Program-made: the position numbers and the translations under genes
Source of the DNA: Flammula alnicola
Lineage: Eukaryota; Basidiomycota; Agaricomycetes; Agaricales; Strophariaceae
DNA length: 64,000 nucleotides
Reading direction: 5' to 3'
NCBI GenBank assembly: GCA_015499995.1
Contig: JADNRV010000058.1
Span: forward strand, 62,001 to 126,000
The notes under the pieces: generated by a model
What the model saw: only the letters and a program-made list of their open reading frames with translations
Databases searched by the model: none
Told to the model about the DNA's origin: nothing
In this document: piece after piece, positions 1 through 11,118 of the stretch
Position numbering within the stretch: position 1 is the first letter of the stretch
How the letters are laid out: each line of letters starts with the position of its first letter

Positions 1-1646
1 GAGTAGCTTGACACCCATATCGCCTGCATGCTGAACCGCACGCTGCATCATCTGATACTTCACGAATGGTGTAATCATCGTGCACTTCAGGCCTTTCTTT
101 GCAGCACGCAGGCCTTGTACGTTGTCCGCGGACAAGGTGATGGCATAGTAGAAATATGCCTGCTCGGGATTGCGCTGGATGCATTTCTTCGCGAGGCTGA
201 TGGCGTCTGGGATGCGTTGCTTCATGATAAAGTATTTGATGTCGAGGATATCCGCCATGTCCTCTTCCCGAGGCTTGTTCATCTTCCTGATTGCCCGCGC
301 ACAGTGGGGGAGCGAGTCGGACCACATCTTGAATGGCAAACCCATATCATCGAAAGAGCGTCTCCCTGTCATGGGGTCCTCGACTTCAAACATGCCATCC
401 GCAATCGAGAACTCCGTCTTGACGATCAACTCCGCCTGCTTCAACCCAAGTGCATACAAATCATGGTTTTGCGCACAGCTCATCATAGCCTTCTGGAATT
501 CAGCGGTGCACGAGAGTGTCAAGAAGACCTCACTTCGCATAGGACCATAGTCCATCAGGATGTCATTAAGATGGGGTGGAACGCCTCGTTGAATGGCAGC
601 CATGAAACGATGCGGGTCGAGCTGACGTTGATCATCCTCTGCCTCAATCCGATACAGCCTGATGAGACCACCAAGACATGTGCACCGCGTTACCCAGTCT
701 GTGCTCCGTAGACCCGCGACCAAAAAATTGATAGCAGGTGGGTATGCCTTGAAAGCACTTGCAGCGTGCAAGCTTGACATTGATACGAGTTCGACCGCAT
801 GCTCGATCATCGACCTCGGACGAGAGTGCGGCCTTTTTATTGTCTCGAGAACCGTCTTCAGAATATCCACCATGTCGACGGATTTAAGGACGGCTGGGTT
901 GGCAGGCTTTGCGTCACCTTCGACGACGGCAGAAACGGAGTGCGCGAGCACAGCGATGCCGAGGTCCGCCACTTTCTCATCGTCGGGCAGGTCGCGTATG
1001 AGCTTGGATAGAACGTTGCCCTTCCTTGCGATTTCCATACGAATTTTGGAACCACCGTGATGGGTGATGGTGCTTAAGGCACGGAGAGCGAGATGTCGTG
1101 TTTCATCGATGTCAAGTAAAGGCATGATCTTTTCCAGAATGCCTATAGAATTTTTGTTGTCAATGTCAACAAACGAAGGTAGGTGATGGAAACGAGGGCG
1201 CACCTTTCTCGAAAAGTTTGTTGCGCAGAATCGAATCAACGCACATCTTTGCAAAGATCCCGACGATGGCGCCTCTGATCTTCTCATTGTTCAAGTTTTT
1301 CTCATACACCTTATCGATGCGGGCATAGATAGCGTTGAAGTTTGCGTGAACCTTCTTCAGTCCGCTTCGAGTGGTGAGATCTAGAGAAAAAATCAAGATT
1401 TAAAATTTGCCTTTGAATATTCACGGCAATATGATTTAGAAAAAAATCCACGAAAGACGCACCTGGAAGCGCAAAATAGTGGCATAGGATGTTTACAATC
1501 ACATTCCAGCCTTCTGCATTGTCAATCTCCGTTATATATACCTCGTCCACATCGGAAGACGCTTTGATGGTCGAAGAGGAGGCCGCTGAACTTTTGGCTT
1601 TGTTCCCTTTTGATTTTACTTTTCCGCGACTGCCAGGGCCGGGCAT
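1..1646 (-). CDS. MYND/ARM-like protein, paralogue of the gene at 13957-16398 (3' end off the left edge)
   Basis: Three exons are visible: 1646-1463, 1380-1204 and 1142 to the left edge, where the frame is still open. The first two (184 and 177 nt) have exactly the lengths and phases of the first two exons of the gene at 13957, and the protein aligns with it almost throughout: a low-complexity basic N-terminus, then helical repeat-like sequence (for example MCVDSILRNKLFEKG and SLHAASAFKAYPPAINFLV). The paralogue ends in a MYND zinc finger; here that part lies outside the window. The start is the first ATG of exon 1 (MPGPGSRGK) and has the same relative position as in the paralogue. The role is unknown; MYND proteins usually act through protein-protein contacts. 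The gene is divergent from the NACHT gene, 535 bp apart. Confidence 0.85.
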
Positions 1647-2181
1647 GTTTCCTTCGAGGTCTGGAGATTATTTCAAGCGACAAAAAAAGTTCTCGATAGC
1701 AAGGACAGGCAAAGAAAACCTCGAACAATGGAACTGGTCACTAGCCAAAAAAACACCGTGACAATGTTGCTGTTTCTGGGATATAGTAGCCCCTATGTAG
1801 GTAGTAATGGGGTTTACGTAAAAAATAAATAAGGCAAGATATCATCGCCATCGGAGTCGCGGTAAAGCACACGAAACAAATTTTGTACTTGTTCGTTCAC
1901 CGGTTCCACCCTTAGAGAAAGATTGCTCGTTTCGCTCGCGACTAAACTTAGGTGGAGAGTAAGTAGAGACAGAGAAAGGCGTAGAACAATTATTATTAGT
2001 TTGGCAATCGTTGTTCTGTGCACGTGGCACCTACATAAGCCACGTAGATTACAATTCTCCCACTCTCCCTTTATCGAGTCGAGCTCGACACCGAGTGCAT
2101 TTACTCCTTACACTGTGTTCACGACCGCCATCAAAGGCCCGAGGTTCTATTAGTATAACACACACCCTAGCTCCCCACGAA
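1647..2181. other. Divergent intergenic region
   Basis: Lies between the start codons of the left-edge MYND-type gene (-) and the NACHT-WD40 gene (+). It presumably holds both promoters. Short open frames here are not supported. No repeat or RNA gene was seen. Confidence 0.5.
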
Positions 2182-5100
2182 ATGGCCAACCATGAGCAAC
2201 ATCATGCAATACTGCATCGTGCCCGCTTAAGAGGTGAGAAGAGACTCCGTGAGGCAATAGATTGCTCTTGTTGTTGATATTGTCGATAGGTATCGAGGTC
2301 GTGGGCGATCTTGAGAAAAAGAAGTCTAATACACAGCCAGACTACTTCATAGTGGTCTACGTGAACGACAAGGAAATTTTAAAGTCAGAGAAGAAGTCTA
2401 GCGTACCACCCCCACGATGGCAAGAGGAGCATCTGTTGTGAGTTTCCGCTATGCGCATTGTCTTTCTCAGTATTCTGGTCAAGCCGTTGTTAATCAGTAT
2501 TTAACTTCCTGCCATTAGGTCGTTCCAAGCCTCGTCAATGATCAAGATCGTGGTCTATCGTCGAAGCAGGCTTCCTTTCAAAAACCATCTAGTCGGGCAG
2601 CATATTAGCAAAGTCGTCGACTTACTCGAGAATAGTGAGTACGTTAGTTGCTTGCATTTCCATCCCGAGCTGACTTGACCAGATGCGGCTATTGATCTGA
2701 AGGATAAGACTGGCACCGCAATCGTACCTTATCTAAAGATCGATCTATGTCTCGATTCCGAACCGGAGGAGCAGTCGATGAATATTGACGCTCGCGGAAA
2801 GTTTTCTCACCACTGGAAGAATGAAATCGTCGGAGGCTCTTCGAGCCGTAGTCCTGCGCCTGCGAACGTCGTAGGCGGACATAATCCCCCGTCCAATGAA
2901 GTAAGTTAGGGTGCTTGGCAGCAACCTGATTGCACCTAATCGCTTGAGTAGGACCTTTCACGCATCATAACTCCATACGGGAGCCCAGGCAACCTTGCAA
3001 ACCCAACCTCTTCAATTTCTGCGAACATGCTCACTAAAGAAGACCCGTCTTCCGCTGGCAAGGTGCGTGATGTCCCTCCCTGCCGCAACAAAACATGACA
3101 TATTGAACGATGGCTGGCAGGATTCCACCCCCAAGCAAGTCTCTCAGGCGAACACTATAATAGACTCAAAGACAGGCGTGGGATCTCTGGTTGGCGGCGC
3201 GAAGGTGCTCTATGGTTCTGTCCGTCCTAGCTCTCTCTTTCTGACCAGCGATGTATGCAGAGCTCCCAAGGTCAACTTGAGCAAGCTGGAGCGGACGGAA
3301 AAATTGCGCTGGATCGGACGGAAGTGGATGAAGAGCTCCAGCGTGCTCGTGAGGGTGTTACCAGCATGCGTTCCATTGCACGTCCCGTGAATACCGCAGC
3401 GCAGGGCATCGACACTGCAGGGGATACGGTGGCTCAAGTTGATTCCCTCGTAACCAAGGTTCTCGGTACACTTTCTAAATTCAACTCCGTCGTGGACAAA
3501 ATTGCAACTGTATGAAACTTTGGCATTGTGAGCACAGTAAGCTAGCTAACTCCACTGTTTAGATTCATCCATATGCCCAGGCTGCGTGGGCTGTCTTGTC
3601 CTCCGCCTCTAAGGTCAGTCTTCGCATCCTATGCTATGCATCCCAGGCCGGGTCTGAGACAGTTAACTTCGCCATGACAGATGATTATCGGTCAGAATGC
3701 TCGCGACGAGTCTATCTCCGCCCTCTTGAATAAAATAGAGAACGTGTATACTTTCATCACACAGAAGGACCTGGAAACCATAAAATCAATGGATATCGTG
3801 GTCACACGCATCTGTCAGCAGACGCTCGAATGTGCATATTTCCTTCGAGACTATACCAAGGCCAAGAGTTACTGTAAGTCTGCAACGAAGGTCATTCCGC
3901 TTGCGTCACCCTCACCTCCATTTTGAACAGGGCGCAGACTGGGCAAAAATCTCATCTCAGAAGTAGACATCAGAGCACAGCAGTATAACACCGTGTTTGA
4001 CGGTCTTCTGCAACAATTTCGCGATCAAGCAATACAGGACACAGTAGTGGTTACGCACCGTATCTTAAGCACTGTTGAAGGCTTTAGTAAGTATTTGCGC
4101 TTCTGTTCTCTTGATGTATTCTAACGCTCTCGATCCAGCTGATGACGTTGGCTTGAGTGGCATGGCATATGCAGGAGGCGCAGGACTGAATATGGACAAA
4201 ATTTGCCTGGATGGAACCCGTCGGGGAATTCTCGACGAGATCACAGCATGGATCAACAACACTGAAGATGACGCTGCTCGCGTGTTTTGGTTATCGGGCA
4301 ATGCTGGCACCGGCAAATCGTCCATTGCCCACACTATCGCGCGTCGCTTCGATGAGCTCGGTCGCCTTGGGTCATGCTACTGCTTTGATCGCAACCGAGG
4401 GGGCGATCTGCGCCATGAGAAGATTTTCACGACCATCGCGCTCGACCTCGCTGATCGTGACGAACAAATACGGCACGCTCTCGCAGACGCTGTACGTCGC
4501 GCGACTGTTTTGAAGAACACCACGGATATCACGCAGCAATGGAAAGAGTTGGTAGTAAAACCTGCGCAACAGCTTTCCGACGCAATGGTAGGACCGATCT
4601 TGATCGTGATCGATGCGTTGGACGAAAGTGGTGGAGCCGATTCACGGAAGCAACTCCTGCGAATCCTTGCGGGTAAGCTGAACGATGCCGACAGCCATAT
4701 ATTGAAGCTCCCGCCCAACTTGCGTATCCTTCTAACTTCCCGACCTGAGCCGGACATTTGCAATATCTTGCTGGATGTCAGGCATGTCTATCAACAGTCT
4801 ATGGATAGCATCCCACGCGCGTCCACAAAAGATGACATCCTTTCGTATGTATCCCACGAGATTGCAGATATCATGGACAGTGTCCCCGACGGGACGCCTC
4901 TGATATCTTTGGCCTCCAAGGCGGATGGCCTTTTTGAGTGGGCACGTTTGGCATGCGCATACGTCCAAGGCGACAACGACGCAGGACTGACTCCTCAGGA
5001 ACGACTCGACGCCGTCTTGTCCCATGCGCCAGAAGATAGGGTTTTGCTACTCGATCAGATGTACATGTTCACCTTGAGAGCAATATTTCCCCCAGGACGC

Positions 5101-8100
5101 CCTCGCCGTGACACGATCCTGAATCGATTCCGATCCACCATGGGCCAGATACTTGGAACACTGGAGTCCCTCAGTCTCCGCTCATTGAATGCGATGAGGG
5201 TTTGTTTTCCTGACGAGGACTCTCTCTCTCTGCGCCAAGTTGATCCCATCGTGAAGCATATGGGCTCGCTCCTCAGTGGGATTGATTCCTCCGTCCCTGT
5301 CCGTCCCCTCCACGCGTCCTTCCCCGAATTTCTCACAGACCAGTCGCGCAGCGGTGAATTCTATGTTGATGTGTCCGCCATACAAAAAGGTCTGTCGTTT
5401 GCATCGCTTGGAGTCATGAAGGACCAGCTGCGCTTCAACATCTGCGAGCTCGAAAGTTCTTATTTGCCGAATTCCATGGTTCAAGATCTGAATGACCGAA
5501 TTGGACGACATATTTCCCCTGAACTATCGTATTCCTGCCGCTTCTGGACAAATCATCTGAGGACAACACTCTTCGACGCACAACTCGCAACGGAAGTGAA
5601 CTCATTCTTTGAAAACGAACGACTCCTATTTTGGATTGAAACACTCAGTTTACTGAAGACAATCAATGGATGCGCGGATGCGCTTTCGTCCGTCAATCAG
5701 TGGGTGAAGGTGCGTAAATTACCTGGGTATCGAGGGCGTGCAATCATTTACGAGCATTCCAGGGACATGCAGAGATCGACAATATCTTAGCTATTGCAGC
5801 CGATGCCCGACGATTTGTTCGACAATTTGGTGGCCCCATCTCCCTCAGTACCCCACATCTATATCTATCTGCGGTGCCGTTTTCACCTGAAAGGTCGATC
5901 CTGTCCATGAAGTTTGCTCCAAAGTTTACTGGAACACTTCATGTTGCTGTTGGCCGAGAGCTGACTTGGCCATCAATTCAGGGTACACTGAATGGACACA
6001 CTGAAGCAGTTACTTCAGTCACATTCTCGGAGGATGGAAAGCACATTGTGTCAGGTTCTTATGACATGACAATCCGCCTGTGGGATGCTGAGACTGGTGA
6101 ACAGCTGGGCATGCCTCTCAAGGGGCACACTGATGTGGTTTTTTCAGTCGCATTCTCAGGGGATGGGAAGCGCATTGTGTCTGGTTCTGGAGACAAGACA
6201 ATCTGCATATGGGATGCTGAGACTGGTGAACAGCTGGGTGTACCTCTCAAGGGGCACACTGATAAGGTTAAATCAGTTGCATTTTCAAGGGATGGAAAGT
6301 GCATTGTGTCAGGTTCTGAAGACAAGACAATCTGCATGTGGGATGCTGAGACTGGCGAGCAGCTGGGCATGCCTCTTGAGGGGCACAGTGATGGAGTTTA
6401 TTCTGTTGCATTCTCAGGGGATGGGAAGCACATTGTGTCAGGTTCTGGTGACAAGACAATCCGTGTATGGGATGCTGAGTCTGGCAAGCAGCTGGGCATG
6501 CCTCTCAAGGGACACACATACAGGGTTAATTCAGTCGCATTCTCAGGGGATGGACAGCGCATCACATCAGGTTCTGATGACACTACAGTCCGTGTGTGGG
6601 ATGTCAAGACTGGCAAGCAGCTGGGCACATCTTTCAAGGGGCACACCAATGTGGTTTATTCAGTTGCATTCTCAGGGGATGGAAAGCGCATCGTGTCAGG
6701 TTCTTATGACTGGACAATCCGTGTGTGGGATGCTGAGTCCAGTGAGCAGCTGGGCATGCCTCTCAAGGGGCACACCACTGTGGTTTATTCAGTTGCATTC
6801 TCAGGGGATGGGAAGCGCATTGTGTCAGGTTCTTATGACAAGACAATCCGTGTATGGGATGGCGAGACCAGTGTGCAGTCGGGCATGCCTCTCGAGGGGC
6901 ATACCAGTTGGGTTGATTCAGTCGCATTCTCCAAGGATGGAAAGTGCATTGCATCAGGTTCTCGTGACAAGACAATCTGCATGTGGAATGCTGAAACTGG
7001 CAAGCAGCTGGGAGTGCCTCTTGTGGGGCACACCAACCGGATTTATTCAGTTGCATTTTCTGGAGATGGGAAGCACATTGTGTCTGGTTCTGTTGACAAG
7101 ACAATTCGCATGTGGGACGTTGAGTCCAGCAAGCAGCTGGGCATGCCTCTTGAGGGGCACACTGATGGGGTTAATTCAGTTGCATTCTCAGGGGATGGAA
7201 AGCGCATTGTGTCCAGTTCTTATGATGGGACAATCCGTGTGTGGGATAGTGAGACTGGCAAGCAGCTGGGCACACCTCTCAAGGAGCACACTGATGGGGT
7301 TAATTCAGTTGCGTTCTCGGAGGATGGAAAGCGCATTGTGTCAGGTTCTTATGACAAGACAATCCGTATATGGGATGCTGAGTCCAGCGAGCAAGTGGGC
7401 AAGCCTCTTGAGGGGCACACTGACTGGGTTAATTCAGTTGCTCTCTCAGGGGATGGGAAACACATTGTGTCAGGTTCTCATGACAAAACAATCCGCATGT
7501 GGGATGCAGAGACTGGCAAGCAGCTGGATGTGCCTCTCATGGGACACACTGATGAGGTTTATTCAGTTGCATTCTCAGGGGATGGGAAGCACATTGTGTC
7601 AGGTTCTTATGACCAGACCATCCGTGTGTGGGATGCTCAGTCTGGCAAGCAGCTGGGCATGCCTCTTGAGGGGCACACTGGTTTGGTTTATTCAGTTGCA
7701 TTCTCAGGGGATGGAAAGCGCATCATGTCAGGTTCTAATGACAAGACAATCCGTGTGTGGGATGGCGAGACCAGTGTGCAGCCGGGCATGCCTCTTGACA
7801 AGTACACCAATGTGGTTAATTCTGTCTCATTCTCGGGGGATGGAAAACAAGCCCATGACCATGCAATACCCACCAGGAATACTCAGACCAGGAAGCAAGT
7901 GGTCCGCTTCTCCTCACACCCAGAATATGCACTCTCTAATGCTGTTGAATTGTTTGTTGATTCTGGCATGAATCATCTTGCCTGCCACAGCAAAGACGCC
8001 GTAATCATGCGCAGTGATGGATGGATAGTCGGACCACAGAACCGCCTTCTTTTTTGGGTACCACCCAGTTACCGCCCGCGGTTCTATGGTCCTAGAACAA

Positions 8101-8183
8101 TCTTGATTCTCCCAGAGAGCACCCAACTTGATGTCAGCCGTATGGCTCACGGGAGATCATGGCGTAGTTGTTACAAAGGGTGA
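2182..8183 (+). CDS. C2-NACHT-WD40 STAND receptor (NLR-like), 1789 aa
   Basis: Twelve exons (2182-2233, 2290-2437, 2519-2634, 2683-2900, 2952-3062, 3121-3204, 3261-3509, 3563-3613, 3681-3873, 3931-4086, 4139-5709, 5763-8183) sum to 5370 nt, an exact reading frame. Residues about 18-110 look like a C2-type beta-sandwich (YFIVVYVNDKEILKSEKK, IKIVVYRR). Residues about 230-480 are helical and linker-like. The NACHT NTPase has Walker A GNAGTGKSS near residue 513 and Walker B ILIVIDALDES near 612-622. Fourteen 43-residue WD40 repeats fill about 1061-1662, followed by a degenerate fifteenth and a 127-residue tail. In this family the NTPase acts as an oligomerisation switch and the propellers sense ligand; related fungal proteins (HET-E/HET-D class) act in non-self recognition. 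The ligand and any downstream effector here are unknown. The choice of the first exon is the least certain part. Confidence 0.92.
5994..7799 (+). repeat. Fourteen tandem 129-bp WD40-coding repeats
   Basis: From the first GHT codon triplet at 5994 the sequence runs as exactly 14 units of 129 bp to 7799 without an indel; a degenerate fifteenth unit starts at 7800. Nucleotide identity between units is high (blocks such as GCATTCTCAGGGGATGG recur). Fourteen blades would make two seven-bladed propellers. Confidence 0.95.
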
Positions 8184-8455
8184 GTGAGCATTACAATGAA
8201 ATTACTAGAACAACTCCTGACCCTCATCGTAGGTCCTAAGGCCCAGTGAGAATGCCGGCGGTTCCGTTTGGCTCAGATTGGTTGCCCTCGGTATTTACCA
8301 ATTCCATGTGTTCAAATCGGTTATAGTTGGTCAAATTATTATCATTCTGTACCTAGCTCAATTCTCCTCGGATAAATCTTAGCCTGAATTTCTCGATGTC
8401 CTAAATTCATCCAAAATGCACCCTACATATTCGTCTCAACGATCTCAACACAGAG

Positions 8456-9220
8456 CGCACTTTTCAGAATATCTCAGATTTGGAAAAACCGGGCAGCCGG
8501 TGGCTGGCGGCTGGCTGGCTGGCTATTTTGGGCAAATGTTGGGCGGTGGGAAGATGTACTGCCGTCTCCGGCGGCGACCTTTGAGATAGCGCCTACCGCG
8601 CCCCAAGCCCGCCCACCCGTTCATAAATATACTACCTATATATTATAAACCTTCAACGGAGGATAGTATCTCACTATATATGTAAATTATGAGGCAGTCA
8701 TTTGCTGCAGCAGTCATGCATGACATGCCTGCTATTTTCACTTTGGACATGGTTGCTTTCAACTTTTCCCGCCTTTCTCGAATCATTAACAGGGGTCTGG
8801 GGAAGGGTGGGCGTGTTCCGGGGACTGTAAATTTTAATTCAAAACAATATTAATCCCGCCCAATATGTAAAGGGCGGTACAAGGGCAGTAGCAGTGGCAG
8901 CGACTTATCTCACTGTCGGACGCTCATAGGATAAAGCCCTCAATAGTATCTACATACATAGATATTACTGCGGGAGATATATAACAGTATTAAAGAATGC
9001 ACACTTACACAATGGCAACTGAGGGACGTTATACTAATAGTATTACTATAGTCTCTTAAAACAGACCTTATAAATCAAATGATAGTCGATTTGATATAAT
9101 AGTATTACTATAGCAGATTGTAGCGGCGAGGCATGCACGTGATGTCCGGCCGGACAGCCAGCCAGCCGCCAGCCACCCGGACACCCGGTTTTTCCAAGTT
9201 CGAGATGTCCTCGCACTTTT
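8456..9220. mobile_element. Non-autonomous TIR transposon (MITE-like), 747 bp with 9-bp target-site duplication
   Basis: CGCACTTTT occurs at 8456-8464 and again at 9212-9220. The bases between them (8465-9211) begin and end with imperfect inverted repeats of about 55 bp sharing TTGGAAAAACCGGG and GGTGGCTGGCGGCTGGCTGG. No coding sequence is present; the interior is AT-rich with small repeats such as TAGTATTACTATAG twice near 9045 and 9100. A 9-bp duplication suggests a Mutator-like (MULE) origin; if only 8 bp are counted, hAT is possible. Transposase must come from elsewhere. Confidence 0.75.
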
Positions 9221-9334
9221 GACAAGTTCACACGGCACTGCCACCAGTGTCGTCTCATTTGTGTCAAACTGTGATCGACTTGTCTGTCTCTCCCTCTCCT
9301 CGCTCTGCTCGACCACTATGTTTTGACACAAGAC

Positions 9335-10485
9335 TATTCCTAAATGGCTTCTCAACCGAAGGAATTTTATTGCGACTGCCAGCGCTTTTGCCGCGGCTGT
9401 GAAACCTGAGACCACCATAAAAAACAACGAAAGCCCTCAAGAAAATTTTCAAGCACTGACAGCGCCAGTCGGGTCACAAGAGAAGTCGACTACTATCGAA
9501 CCAACACCCCGTGCGACACCGCTGCATGTGCAACTTGGTGGTCATGAGGAGGTGCGAGCACCAACAATATCATTTCGATAATGCTCACCATGTTATACAA
9601 GAAATTGTAGCCACCGTTATTCAACCAAACCCTGTTGCCGCCACAAAATACCGAAGGTTCCAGATGTTCAACATCCTCCAGAACTGGCCACATCTACTGC
9701 GAAGGGTCGGTGTTCCCTCTCGAAGAAGTAAAGGACGTTGGAATGGGTGGAGATAAGGGTTTAGGCAATGGAGAGATCGGGTCGCAGAAGGCATCTCAAT
9801 CGTTCAAAGTATGTGTGATTTGCAATCTTATTGGGATGATACTTACTATACTCCTACTAGTTGTTGCTGAAAAATGCCCTGTGAGTCTCTCTCCCCTTTG
9901 TCATTTGGCTGTTAGCCTGTTACTGACACAGTCTTCTGTAGGGCGTACTCTGCTCACATCACCTCTGGCCCCGCGGCCTCTCGTCTTGATGCCCTCAAGT
10001 TGAATGGTATGTTTATTGATCCTTGCTCTTGTTCTTCACTAACAGATACCTCTCATCTCCAGCTACAAAATCCACAAAAAGCGAAATGGTTGCAATGCCA
10101 TCAAGCTCAGGTTTGCCATCCGCTTGTGAAAGTGTCCTCACCACACCTTCGGCACCCCTGAATCCACCGAATGCTGCCGTTTTCGACGAATAGCCGCTTT
10201 GCTGAGTGGTTTGTTGATCCTGCTACGTCGATACAATATCATACCGACTAATTGTAGGAATCTTTTTGGGTACAAATATTGCAAGACAAATAAACGCGCC
10301 ACGAAGCAAGAGGTGAAGGACGCGTTTGAAGCACTCGGATAGCGAGAAGCAGGTCAGTTTGTTTCTCGAGCATCCCGCAATCTTTTAACTAATTGAATGT
10401 CTAATTTAAGAAATGGTCTGCTCTGCGTAAAGAGAAACTCGCACAAAAGAAGGAAGCACGAAATGCTGTGGCCATGGGGCAGTGA
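9335..10485 (+). pseudogene. Unrecognised spliced ORF or decayed gene inside the TIR element, HMG-box-like 3' part
   Basis: Several stretches look coding and are joined by good introns. A frame near 9340-9550 gives an Ala-rich then Thr/Glu-rich segment. Later exons at about 9738-9809, 9861-9880, 9943-10006 and from 10064 join with phased GT-AG junctions to read LLLKNALAYSAHITSG and on. Near 10180-10330 a frame reads RFAEW then NLFGYKYCKTNKRATK, and after an intron (about 10353-10409) KWSALRKEKLAQKKEARNA then a stop. The last part has the aromatic and basic spacing of an HMG box, which is only a resemblance. No single uninterrupted frame links all pieces: at least one frame change near 10340 and another near 10190 are needed. 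It may be a gene carried by the element, or a host gene fragment in decay. Confidence 0.3.
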
Positions 10486-11118
10486 ATGGGCGAAGTGGCT
10501 CGAGGGTAGGATGGCGAGGGTCAATATGGCACACTACGTGTTGGTTCTTTTCGGTTCTCTTCGGTACACCGTATCACGTAGTACATGTAGTGGTATTGTC
10601 AGAAATTAACCAATCTCATTCTATTAAAGCTACAGCAATTCTTTTATTGAGTCGATGCCAACCCAAACTAACCGATGATGACAATCGGTTAGATTCTAAA
10701 TCCTGTGTTGTTATCGGTTTTGATCGGTGACATGTGCCCGAATCCGATTTCAACCAAAGACAACCAATCTGAACCGCCGGTATTCTCACTGGGCCTAAGG
10801 TCCTAGTCCCCCTGCGGCCACCCTTCCGCTTACATTTCCAAAAGTTGTAATATATCATGTTACGTGTGAGAAATAGCAATTCTTGATGCATCTGCTTCAT
10901 CTATGTAAGCGCGTAAATTTGAAATTTTGAACAACATCGGTATGAACAATCCTGCTTCAAATATGTAACCTGTGCTTTCACCTTGTTTCTCTATCCAACC
11001 CCTCGCCGGCACCTCATAGGGCAGAGTCAATACCCCTTAGCCCATAGACTGCTCAAAGCCAGAAATGCAGGCATCAACCACGGATCTTTGCAGTTGCATG
11101 TGCTAGTCGCGTCACCAT

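Larger units (their letters stand above)
8231..10804. mobile_element. Candidate TIR element, about 2.6 kb, containing a second TIR element and a spliced ORF
   Basis: The sequence at 8231-8284 recurs inverted at 10761-10804: TAAGGCCCAGTGAGAAT then CCGGCGG at the left, its reverse complement with few mismatches at the right. The left copy carries about 10 extra bases between two matching blocks. TAA directly repeated outside GGCCC at both ends would fit a 3-bp TWA duplication of PIF/Harbinger type, but the similarity continues outside it, and CAGTG starts would equally recall hAT. No transposase was found inside, so it would be non-autonomous. The left end begins only 48 bp after the NACHT stop codon. 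Confidence 0.45.

Noticed and set aside
28..711. 227-codon open frame on the plus strand
   Set aside because: It lies antisense to the third exon of the left-edge MYND-type gene, whose protein aligns with the paralogue at 13957.
6085..7971. 628-codon frame overlapping the WD40 array, and several minus-strand frames there
   Set aside because: Shadow frames created by the 129-bp repeat; the true frame gives canonical WD40 sequence.
9335..9420. Zinc-ribbon-like start MASQPKEFYCDCQRFCRG of a Plavaka/KDZ-type transposon protein
   Set aside because: Stops after about 20 codons, and another frame over the same bases (NRRNFIATASAFAAAVKPE) continues longer; only a vague resemblance.
10616..10900. 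Minus-strand frame including GGRRGTRTLGPVRIPAV
   Set aside because: It reads through the inverted-repeat end at 10761-10804, so it is repeat-derived.
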